A DNA stretch of 16,619 nucleotides. Source: Rickettsia endosymbiont of Ixodes persulcatus. GTDB lineage: Bacteria > Pseudomonadota > Alphaproteobacteria > Rickettsiales > Rickettsiaceae. The stretch covers positions 1-16,619 of the forward strand of contig JAPYLE010000203.1 in assembly GCA_027293795.1 (NCBI GenBank), written 5' to 3'. Of this stretch, positions 7,071 to 14,890 are shown piece after piece; within the stretch, counting starts at the first letter, position 1, and every line of letters begins with the position of its first letter. The notes below the pieces were generated by a model that saw nothing but the letters and a program-made list of their open reading frames with translations, was not told where the DNA came from and ran no database searches. Both the position numbers and the translations under genes were made by a program.

Positions 7071-8282
7071 GTGACTGTTCTAAATTCCTTTAAACCATTT
7101 ATTTATACTGTAAAAAATTATCAAAAAATATTGCAAACCTGCTCAACATAATAATTATTATATAAAAGAGCCGGTAAAAACTTTACTTACACCTGGAAAT
7201 TAATTCTAATAGTGATATAATATCTTGGCGTCCAAAAGTAACGTTCAAACTTCAAACATTAGTAAAAGCTTTAATGGATAAAGGAATAGATATTAATAAT
7301 TTATATTTTGATGGTCAAACCCCTCTACATTTAGCTATCAAAGCGGGAGATTTAGGAACAGTAAAATCTTTAGTCCAGATTGGAGGTAAAATCGCTCCTA
7401 ATGAAGGTAACTGGTCGGCTATTCATATAGCAATTAAAGCTGGAAATTTAGAGATTGTAGAGTATTTATATAAGAATACAGAATTTGGAAGATACGATGA
7501 ATATGGTTGGTTCTAATACATTGGGCAGCAGCTAGCGGAAATGTACAAATAGTACGATTTTTCCTTGATAAAGGTCATAATCCTAATGTTATTACCGATA
7601 ACCATAAAACTCCTTTAGATTTAGCTGTAGAATCGAAAAATATCTCATCAGTAAAAGCATTAATTAGCAAAGGTGCAAAATTTGATATTAAAAGCGAACT
7701 CGGCTATAAGATTTTTGATCTCGCTATTGATTCTGAAGATGTGAGATTGATAGAGTATCTAGTAAATCATACGCTAGTCGGTAAAAACACTAAACAACAA
7801 ACTCTTCTAGAAAAAGTAACGCAAATTTATGACAAATAAATACCTCAAAATTAGTAAAAATTTCGATTAAAGACCATGCAAAATTTGATAAAGCTTTAGG
7901 ACAAAAGCTTTTACAAAAAGCAATATATGCGAGTGAATTAGAATTAGTAGAAACTTTATATAGTAAGGGTATTAATATTGACTACAAAGATCAATTAGGA
8001 CGCCTAGATCTGCATCATGCTATAAAAGCTAACTGTGGTGAAGAATTAATACAGTTTTTAATTGAACACACTACTGATATTAATTGTCGTGATAAATCGG
8101 GCTCAACTTTCCTCCATTGGGCAGCAAATAGTCATCATACTCTAGATACAAAATTACTGCTTGCAGCCAATGCTGATTTTTATATTCCGGATTATTTAGG
8201 GCAAGCTCCCTTAAGCCTAGCTAAATATTATGGACATGATGATATTGCGGATATTCTAGGAGCGGTTGTTCATAGCTCTTGA
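7071..8282 (+). pseudogene. Ankyrin-repeat protein pseudogene
   Basis: A GTG at 7071, six bases after a GGAGG ribosome binding site, starts a 26-codon frame ending at TAA 7149-7151. The rest is spread over three further open pieces in different frames: about 7196-7516, about 7507-7839 and about 7847-8282. The last piece has no ATG. They carry about nine ankyrin units, for example DGQTPLHLAIKAGDLGTVKS, then SAIHIAIKAGNLEIVEYL, IHWAAASGNVQIVRFFLDKG, TPLDLAVESKNISSVKALIS, FLHWAANSHHTLDTKLLLAA and APLSLAKYYGHDDIADIL. The ancestral protein was about 400 residues with nothing but repeats visible. Ankyrin proteins of intracellular bacteria are often secreted effectors binding host proteins, but no signal is visible here. 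At least three frame breaks make this copy dead. Confidence 0.88.
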
Positions 8283-8381
8283 AAAATGCTCCGATGTTAT
8301 GCCGTGATCAAGCCTTCTAGTGTACGAACATTCAGGATGTCATTCCCGCGAAAGTGTTGTTGCAGGGCTTGATTTTTCCAT

Positions 8382-8483
8382 TGTCACCCTGTGGCTTGAC
8401 TACGGGGTCCAGAAAAATAACTTAGAACACGCATTATTTCGCATTTTTAACTGGATCCCGTGGTCAAGCCACGCGGGATGACA
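8382..8483. repeat. Palindromic repeat element upstream of ompA
   Basis: About 102 bp, bounded by TGTCACC and GGATGACA, with inner inverted segments GTGGCTTGAC and TGGTCAAGCCAC. The same arrangement, including an AAAAATAACTT core and a shared run starting ACTGGATCCCGTGGTC, occurs in the same orientation at 13089-13185 after ompA. It is a Rickettsia-type intergenic palindromic element. Family number not assigned. Confidence 0.85.
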
Positions 8484-8578
8484 CCGAATATACTTTAATA
8501 ACCGCCACCTACTTCTATTATGAAATAATGTCACAAATGCATACCAAATATTGTAAAAATATCATCTATATTGTTAAT

Positions 8579-8584
8579 TATAAT
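8579..8584 (+). promoter_or_regulatory. Possible -10 box of ompA
   Basis: TATAAT lies 71 bases before the ompA start. No convincing TTGACA-like -35 sits at 16-18 bases; TTGTAA at 8551-8556 is 22 bases away. The region is so AT-rich that this could be chance. Confidence 0.3.
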
Positions 8585-8655
8585 AGACATATTTAAAAAG
8601 TTACTTTAGAATCAGCGTCATTTCTAAGTGATTTAATTTTTATTAAGGTTTATAT

Positions 8656-11600
8656 ATGGCGCATATTTCTCCAAAACTATTTCAAAAAGTAATTCAAAAA
8701 GGTCTTAAAACCGCTTTATTCACCACCTCAACCGCAGCATTAATGCTGAGTAGTAGCGGGGCATTCGGTATTGCCGCAAATGGTGTTATTTCTAATAATA
8801 ATGCAGCATTTAGTGATAATGTTAATACCGGTAATTGGCATGATATAACGAATGCAGGAGCAGATAATGGTAATCCTGTTAACGGACCTCAAGACAATTA
8901 TGCATTTACTTTCGGTGGTAATCATATTATCACTGCAGATGAAGTTGACTGTATTATTCAGGCTATAAATGTTGCAGGTACTAATCCCGGAGGTCTAAAT
9001 ATCACTCAAAATACCAAAGTCGGTTCTATTGTTACAGGAGGTAACTTGTTGCCTGTTACTATTACTGCCGGCAAAAATTTAACTTTAACCGGTACAGCTG
9101 CAGTTGATATAAAACATGGTTTTAAGGCTGCTGCTAATATTTATAATGGTTTAGGAGATATAACTTTAGGGGGGGCGAATGCTGGATTAACCATTCACTC
9201 TAAAATTGCTCCATTGATAACGCTTAAAGGAAATATAGATGGAGGAGGTATAATAACTGCCGATACAAATGCTGCAATTCGTGGAACAATAGGTAATGCT
9301 AATCCATTAGCTGAAATAAGCGTTGGGGCCAATACACTTTTTCTTGGAGGAGCGGTAGTAAAAGCGAATGCGATAAATTTAATGGATAATGCATCAGCAT
9401 TGACATTTACAAATCCTGTAGTAGTAACCGGAGCAATAGATAATATTGGTAATGCTAATAATGGTGTGGTGACCTTTAACGGTGCAAGTACGGTAACCGG
9501 AAATATAGGTAATACGGCAGCATTCGCAACAATGAATGTAGGGGCCGGCTTAGTACAATTAGAAGGCGGAGTAGTAAAAGCGAATACAATAAATTTAACG
9601 GATAATGCATCAGCATTGACATTTACGAATCCTGTAATAGTAACCGGAGCAATAGATAACACGGATAATGCAAATAACGGTGTGGTGACCTTTACCAGTA
9701 ATAGTACAGTAACAGGTAGTATAGGTAATACGGCAGCATTAGCAACAGTGAATGTAGGAGCAGGAGCAACATTACAAGCTGGAGGAAGCCTAGCTGCGAA
9801 TAATATAGATTTTGGAGTTGGTGGTGGTACATTAGAGTTTAACGGTCCTGCCGGTCCAACTTATAACTTAACCGGTGTTATAGCAAACGGTAATAACGGT
9901 ACACTTAATATTAATGCTGCCACAGTGGTCGCAAATGATGCTAGTATCGGTGAAGTTGCACAAATTGACATTCAAAATGGTAAGAATTTTGGAATAAATG
10001 CTAAGAGCGCTGATGTTAATTTATTAAACGGTCAGGTGATTAGCTTTAAAGGAGCAAATTCAGGCCTTTTATTACTTAACAATAGCACTACAGATGATAG
10101 AGTTATAACTCTTAAAAATGATTTACCAACGTTTGCAACCGGCGGCGGTAAGTTAACTCTTATTGCTAAAACAAAACTTATAACCTTACAAGGTGACGGT
10201 GGAGCTAAAGCAATAGGTACGGGAGGAAATGAATTAGGATCATTGAACATTTTTGGTAATGTAGCATTTAATAATATAGATACTACAAATGTTATTGAAT
10301 TTAATATCCTAAGTAGTACAAAGTTTGTTGATGTAGGCGGTATTACTAACCAAATTAATAGAATAAATATAGGAGCTGCAAATGCACTAGTTGTTGCCGG
10401 TGCAGGTTCTTATACTATTGATACAGAAGGTGCTAATGCAATAAATATTTTAGCCAATGGTCAGACTATTAATTTTGCACATGAAGATGCTGAATTAGTA
10501 TTACAAAATAGTGCAGCCGGTAATGGTATGATAACATTAAATGCCGTACTTGACCCTCTTGCTCCGAATAAAGGTAAACTTATTGTAGATTCAGGAGCTG
10601 CGGGCGGGAAAATAATACTTGCAAGTGTCGGTGGTGCTACTTACGGTACTGCAATAAATAGGTTAAAAAAATTAGAGTTTAAAGGAAACGGAACATGCCA
10701 AATAGATACGGATATATTTGCTAACGATTTAAAATTATCAGTACCGGCAATTACTTACAATAAGGATATCAATTCTAATTTAACATTTGGAGCTAATACT
10801 GCTTTAACTCAAAAAGGAAATATTAACGGTAATGTAGATTTCAATAATCAAGCAGCGGTTATAACACTCGGTGCAGGTAAAAATATCAACGGTAGCGTTA
10901 TAAGCAGCAACGGAGTTAACGGTACGATAATTGCAAGCGGTGCTAGCACTATTAAAGGAGCTATTACGAATCTCGCTATGTTAAAAGTAGGTGTGGGTAA
11001 TGTAACTATAACCACAGGCGGTAATACTAGCATCAATGAAATCCAAGGTAACGGTACGAGAATGTTAACAATGCCCGCTATTAACTTAACAGGCGGTATA
11101 AATAAAACCGGAGGTCAAGCGTTAAAGTTGAACTTCACTGGTGGTGGTAGTGTCAGTGATGTTGTCGGTAATGCAAATAATCCAGTGGGTAATATTACCA
11201 CCGCAGGCACAATGAGTTTTGCAAGCAGTGTTAACGCAAAAGGTACTGCGACATTTGGCGGTACTACAAGTTTTGCTGATACGTTTAATAATACAGGACC
11301 GGTGACTTTAGCCAAAGGTTCTACATATAATTTTGCTAAAGACGTAACAGCGACGAGCTTTAAAGCTGACAGTGCTACTATGAATTTCGGTAATAGCCTA
11401 GCGTTTAACAGTGCCATAACAGGTAGCGGTACTACTATTACCTTAGGAGCAAGTCAAGTAACCTATACAGGACAAGGTAGCTTTACCGACACATTAACCT
11501 TAAATACTACTTTTGACGGAGCAGCTAAGTCAGGCGGTAATATCTTAATTAAATCGGGTAGTACTCTTGATTTATCAAGGGTTTCAACTTTAGCACTTGT

Positions 11601-12957
11601 TGTTACTGCTACTAATTTCGATATTAATAATATAGATCCAAATACAAAATATACAGTAGTATCTGCAGAAACAGCCGGCGGTTTAAAGCCTGCTCCCGCA
11701 GATAATGTTAAAATAACTATTAACAATGAAAACCGTTTTGTCGACTTTACTTTTGATGCATCGTCTTTAACTTTATTTGCAGAAGATGTATCTGAAGAAG
11801 TAATAAAAAAAGAGTTTACAGGGGTTACTCAAACATCGTTTGAAAGAATGGCACAAGCACCAAACGGTTCAGATGCACGTCAGGCTCTTAATGACTTCGG
11901 ATGTATGACAAATTCACAGGTAGTAGATGCTATAAGTCATCTGATACAAGACGTTGTAAAACCTAGCGATACTATAGCTGCTGTTAATAATCAAATTATA
12001 GCAAGTAATATGTCAAGTAGCTTAATTAATCTAAATGCTAGAATGGATGAACTACAGCCGGCTGCCGTAGCTGCAGGTGATGAGGATAGAGATGCTAAGT
12101 TTGGTGCGTGGATAAGTCCATTTGTCGGTAATGCAACGCAAAAGATGCGTAATAACATAAGCGGTTATAAGTCTGATACAACCGGCGGCACTATAGGTTT
12201 TGACGGCTTAGTTAGCGATGATTTAGCGTTAGGGCTTGCATATACAATGGTTGATACTGATATCAAACTGAAAAATAATAAGACGGGCGATAAGAATAAA
12301 GCACAGAGTAACATCTATTCTTTATACGGTTTATATAACTTACCTTATGAAAATTTCTTTGTTGGAGCTATAGCATCTTACTCGGATAATAAAATAAGAA
12401 GCAAATCAAGACGTGTTATTGCAACGGCAGTGGATACTATTGCTTTTCAAACTGCAAGCGGTAAGTATAAATCCGAAAGCTATACAGGTCAGTTAATGGC
12501 AGGCTATACCTATGTAATGCCTGAGAACATTAACCTAACACCGGTAGCAGGGCTTAGATACTCAGCTATCAAAGATAAAGGCTATAAAGAAACCGGAGCT
12601 ACTTACCAAAATCTTATCGTTAAAGGGAAGAACTATAACAGCTTTGATGGAATATTAGGGGCTAAAGTATCAAGTAATATCAATGTCAGTGATGTAGTTC
12701 TAACACCTGAGCTTTACGCAATGGTTGATTATGCATTTAAGAACAAAGTTCCGGCTATTGATGCAAGATTACAAGGTATGGCACAACCGTTCCCGAATAA
12801 CATCTTCAAGCAGAACAAAACAAGCTTTGATGTCGGCGTCGGCGTTGGTGTTACTGCTAAGCGCAAAATGATGGAATGCAGCATTAACTACGATACAAAT
12901 ATCGGAAGTAAGTATTTCGCACAGCAAGGTAGTGTAAAGGTTCGTGTAAACTTCTAA
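8656..12957 (+). CDS. ompA: Outer membrane protein A (OmpA/Sca0) autotransporter
   Basis: A 1433-residue type V-secreted surface protein. In spotted fever rickettsiae OmpA is a major surface antigen and helps adhesion to and entry into host cells. The N-terminus (MAHISPKLFQK, hydrophobic ALFTTSTAALMLSSSGAFG, cleavage about residue 38) is a long signal peptide typical of OmpA. The passenger (about 39-1130) is rich in Gly, Asn, Thr and Ala, consistent with a beta-helix. Two 72-residue repeats lie at about residues 220-363. The C-terminal beta-barrel starts about 1147 (AKFGAWISPFVGNATQKM) and ends in Phe (VRVNF), as needed for Bam insertion. R. rickettsii OmpA has about 2250 residues and 13 repeats; the difference here is mostly lost repeats. 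A GVGVGVGV run in the barrel (GTCGGCGTCGGCGTTGG) looks like a small codon duplication. Frame intact; AAGG ribosome binding site seven bases upstream. Confidence 0.96.
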   Translation: MAHISPKLFQKVIQKGLKTALFTTSTAALMLSSSGAFGIAANGVISNNNAAFSDNVNTGNWHDITNAGADNGNPVNGPQDNYAFTFGGNHIITADEVDCIIQAINVAGTNPGGLNITQNTKVGSIVTGGNLLPVTITAGKNLTLTGTAAVDIKHGFKAAANIYNGLGDITLGGANAGLTIHSKIAPLITLKGNIDGGGIITADTNAAIRGTIGNANPLAEISVGANTLFLGGAVVKANAINLMDNASALTFTNPVVVTGAIDNIGNANNGVVTFNGASTVTGNIGNTAAFATMNVGAGLVQLEGGVVKANTINLTDNASALTFTNPVIVTGAIDNTDNANNGVVTFTSNSTVTGSIGNTAALATVNVGAGATLQAGGSLAANNIDFGVGGGTLEFNGPAGPTYNLTGVIANGNNGTLNINAATVVANDASIGEVAQIDIQNGKNFGINAKSADVNLLNGQVISFKGANSGLLLLNNSTTDDRVITLKNDLPTFATGGGKLTLIAKTKLITLQGDGGAKAIGTGGNELGSLNIFGNVAFNNIDTTNVIEFNILSSTKFVDVGGITNQINRINIGAANALVVAGAGSYTIDTEGANAINILANGQTINFAHEDAELVLQNSAAGNGMITLNAVLDPLAPNKGKLIVDSGAAGGKIILASVGGATYGTAINRLKKLEFKGNGTCQIDTDIFANDLKLSVPAITYNKDINSNLTFGANTALTQKGNINGNVDFNNQAAVITLGAGKNINGSVISSNGVNGTIIASGASTIKGAITNLAMLKVGVGNVTITTGGNTSINEIQGNGTRMLTMPAINLTGGINKTGGQALKLNFTGGGSVSDVVGNANNPVGNITTAGTMSFASSVNAKGTATFGGTTSFADTFNNTGPVTLAKGSTYNFAKDVTATSFKADSATMNFGNSLAFNSAITGSGTTITLGASQVTYTGQGSFTDTLTLNTTFDGAAKSGGNILIKSGSTLDLSRVSTLALVVTATNFDINNIDPNTKYTVVSAETAGGLKPAPADNVKITINNENRFVDFTFDASSLTLFAEDVSEEVIKKEFTGVTQTSFERMAQAPNGSDARQALNDFGCMTNSQVVDAISHLIQDVVKPSDTIAAVNNQIIASNMSSSLINLNARMDELQPAAVAAGDEDRDAKFGAWISPFVGNATQKMRNNISGYKSDTTGGTIGFDGLVSDDLALGLAYTMVDTDIKLKNNKTGDKNKAQSNIYSLYGLYNLPYENFFVGAIASYSDNKIRSKSRRVIATAVDTIAFQTASGKYKSESYTGQLMAGYTYVMPENINLTPVAGLRYSAIKDKGYKETGATYQNLIVKGKNYNSFDGILGAKVSSNINVSDVVLTPELYAMVDYAFKNKVPAIDARLQGMAQPFPNNIFKQNKTSFDVGVGVGVTAKRKMMECSINYDTNIGSKYFAQQGSVKVRVNF
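9313..9744 (+). repeat. Two tandem 72-codon repeats in ompA
   Basis: The segment starting GTAGTAAAAGCGAAT at 9355 recurs at 9571, a period of 216 bp (72 codons). Both copies contain NASALTFTNPV, VTGAID, NNGVVTF and STVTG, followed by IGNTAA. Unit boundaries are set by convention (about 9313-9528 and 9529-9744). A partial upstream unit (GTIGNANPLAEISVGAN) and the non-repeated AGGSLAANNIDFG segment flank them. 72 residues equals the known type II OmpA repeat length. Confidence 0.9.
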
Positions 12958-12977
12958 TCAACTATTCTATATTACAG

Positions 12978-13015
12978 AAAAAACCTATATAGTTTTTGAC
13001 TATGTAGGTTTTTTT
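12978..13015 (+). terminator. Intrinsic terminator of ompA
   Basis: Twenty bases past the ompA stop, an A-rich arm (12978-12993) pairs over 16 bases, with a single G-T wobble, with 12999-13014. The loop is five bases, TTTTG, and the downstream arm ends in a run of seven T. This is a standard rho-independent structure, and its A-tract might also serve the opposite strand. Confidence 0.88.
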
Positions 13016-13059
13016 GCTTTATAATATGGTCTTGAGATGTAATGATTTAAATGTCATTC

Positions 13060-13077
13060 TTCCCGCGAAAGCGGGAA
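13060..13077. repeat. Short palindrome with GAAA loop
   Basis: TTCCCGC (13060-13066) and GCGGGAA (13071-13077) form a perfect 7-bp stem around GAAA. The preceding TGTCATTC links it to the half-element TGTCATTCCCGCGAAAG at 8338-8354 and to the hairpin at 14790-14852. It appears to be a short member of the same family of palindromic elements. Confidence 0.75.
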
Positions 13078-13088
13078 TCTAGAAGTGA

Positions 13089-13185
13089 GTGTCACCCCGT
13101 GGCTTGAAACCCACACGGGGCCCCATAAAAATAACTTTAAAATACTAATAATACTGGATCCCGTGGTCAAGCCACGGGATGACAC
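13089..13185. repeat. Palindromic repeat element downstream of ompA
   Basis: A 97-bp relative of 8382-8483 in the same orientation: GTGTCACCCCGTGGCTTG, a GC-rich segment, an AAAAATAACTT core, then ACTGGATCCCGTGGTC and a closing GGATGACAC. It ends 22 bases before the next start codon, so the promoter of the ppiD-like gene must lie within or before it. Confidence 0.85.
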
Positions 13186-13207
13186 AGTGAGTCTTAAATA
13201 AAAAATT

Positions 13208-14782
13208 ATGTTAGATAATATTAGAAAAACTGCCGATAGTTTTATAATGCGGGTTTTATTCGCAATGATCGCTTTTGCTTTTATCAGCTTTGGTATTAAA
13301 GATGTATTAAACGGAAGAAGAGGCAGCGATATTGTTACTTTTTCTCATGCGAAAAATATATCCCAAGAAGATTTTTTGCGAGCAAAATCTTTGGAAATTA
13401 ACGCTATAAGTAGGCAAACTGGAACAAGTTTAACCGATGAAGAAATAGCACAGTTAAATATTGATAACCGAATCCTAAAAAGACTTGTTTACGATAATGT
13501 TTTAGATTATTTAGTTAGTTATTATGACTTAGATCTAAGTGATGATACAGTTAAAATTTTAGTTAAAGAATCGCCAGTTTTTAAAAATGAGCAAGGTGTT
13601 TTCGATATAAAAATTTTTAAAACTTATTTTAGAAATTCTTATATGGATGAAGAAAAATATTTATTAAATTTCAAAGAAAAAGCTTTAAAAAATATTTTTG
13701 TCGGTACTTTTGCAGAAAGTTTCTATGTTCCTAAAGCTATGACTGACAATATAGTAGATTATATGGCTGAAAAAAGAGAGGTAGAATTAGTACAAATAGA
13801 TTTACAAAATAAACCGAAAGATTTACAAATTCCTACTCCTACCGATCAGCAATTAAAGGATTTTTACCAAGATAATAAAACCTCGTTTGAAGTACCTGAG
13901 AAACGCAGCTTTTCTTATATTAAAGCTAATATTAAGGATCTAAAAGTCCCAGTTACTCAAGATGAGTTGTTAGAATTTTATAATGAAAATAAAGATGAAT
14001 TCGGAAATCAAAGTTTTGAAGCGGTACAAAAACAATTACATGATTTATTAAAGGCGCAAAAAATTGACATACTTAATATGGAGTTTGCTAAAAAGCTGGA
14101 AGATGAGACGGCAGCCGGTTCTAGCTTAGTTGAAATTGCTGAAAAATATAAGCTACCGATACAAAACGTTAACTATGTCAGTTATGCAGAGCTTATTGAA
14201 GATAAAATAATTGCCGAAAATGCCGATAGTATTTTTGAGCTTTTGGAAGGAGAATTATCTTATCCTATAGAAGCAGAAGATAAAAGCTATCTTATATTGG
14301 TGGAATTAAAATCAATTCAGCCGGCAAAAATACCTGAATTTGATAGTATTAAAGAGCAGGTAAATAAAGTTTGGATAAAGCAGAATATCGCAGATGTAAA
14401 CTTAAAAATTATCAAAGATTTAGCAAAGGAATATAATTCAGATCAAGAGAATATAAAAGAGCTTAAAGCTACTGGAATAAAAATAAGCAAAAAAAATTAT
14501 ATTAGATCTGAAATGGAAAATGAGCTAACATTAACTCCCAAGATATTATTATCAATTTTTAATACTAAAATAGGAAGCAATACACCTGTATTTCAGGTAG
14601 GCGATGAAGTATATTTTGCACATATTAAATCTAGAAGTATAGATGAATTAACGGCTAAAAATATTCGTGTCAATTCAGAAAAAAATATAATATATAATAT
14701 TAAAAATTCTGTAATTGATGAGTTAATTAACTATGCAATTATTCAGAATGATATGCAGGTAAAGGCTAATTTTAGTAAGTAG
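13208..14782 (+). CDS. PpiD/SurA_N-type membrane-anchored periplasmic chaperone
   Basis: A 524-residue protein with the PpiD start MLDNIRKTADSFIMRVLF. A single membrane segment (about 13-29) anchors it in the inner membrane, with the bulk in the periplasm. Residues about 35-190 form a SurA_N-like helical chaperone region. In PpiD a parvulin domain follows. Here PEKRSFSYIKANI and LLEFYNENKDEF run straight into FEAVQKQLHDLLKAQ, and I cannot find the parvulin signatures (ARHIL-type strand, GGDLG-type turn). The C-terminal part (about 280-524) resembles the PpiD tail, with TAAGSSLVEIAEKYKLPIQ. It probably helps newly exported outer-membrane proteins fold, with no isomerase activity. The start codon is just after a palindromic element and has a poor ribosome binding site. 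No frame damage is seen. Confidence 0.78.
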   Translation: MLDNIRKTADSFIMRVLFAMIAFAFISFGIKDVLNGRRGSDIVTFSHAKNISQEDFLRAKSLEINAISRQTGTSLTDEEIAQLNIDNRILKRLVYDNVLDYLVSYYDLDLSDDTVKILVKESPVFKNEQGVFDIKIFKTYFRNSYMDEEKYLLNFKEKALKNIFVGTFAESFYVPKAMTDNIVDYMAEKREVELVQIDLQNKPKDLQIPTPTDQQLKDFYQDNKTSFEVPEKRSFSYIKANIKDLKVPVTQDELLEFYNENKDEFGNQSFEAVQKQLHDLLKAQKIDILNMEFAKKLEDETAAGSSLVEIAEKYKLPIQNVNYVSYAELIEDKIIAENADSIFELLEGELSYPIEAEDKSYLILVELKSIQPAKIPEFDSIKEQVNKVWIKQNIADVNLKIIKDLAKEYNSDQENIKELKATGIKISKKNYIRSEMENELTLTPKILLSIFNTKIGSNTPVFQVGDEVYFAHIKSRSIDELTAKNIRVNSEKNIIYNIKNSVIDELINYAIIQNDMQVKANFSK

Positions 14783-14789
14783 GGAAAAG

Positions 14790-14852
14790 TGGCTCCTATG
14801 TCATCCCCGCGAAGGCTGGATTTCTGCTTTCGCGGGGATGACATAGGAGCCA
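14790..14852. repeat. Perfect 24-bp hairpin between ppiD-like gene and ubiD
   Basis: Left arm 14790-14813 and right arm 14829-14852 are perfect reverse complements, containing CATCCCCGCGAA, with a 15-base loop that can pair a few bases further. It starts eight bases after the upstream stop codon. It belongs with the other CATCCCGCG palindromic elements. It could stop transcription or protect the upstream mRNA end, but no T-tract follows. Confidence 0.9.
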
Positions 14853-14890
14853 TACAGTAAGCCACATATTATAAACAAAAAAATAAAACT

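Larger units (their letters stand above)
8283..8655. other. Intergenic region upstream of ompA
   Basis: This 373-bp gap holds a partial palindrome half (TGTCATTCCCGCGAAAG at 8338-8354), the full palindromic element at 8382-8483, and about 170 AT-rich bases before ompA. AAGG at 8645-8648, seven bases before the ATG, is the likely ompA ribosome binding site. I see no small open reading frame with support. Confidence 0.7.

Noticed and set aside
8338..8483. CRISPR-like arrangement of repeated GC-rich segments
   Set aside because: The segments are palindromic elements without regular repeat-spacer structure and no cas genes are present.
9195..11726. Several minus-strand open frames of 60-155 codons within ompA
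   Set aside because: Antisense shadows of the low-complexity Gly/Asn/Thr-rich passenger; Pro/Val/Leu-rich translations are typical of the complement of such sequence.
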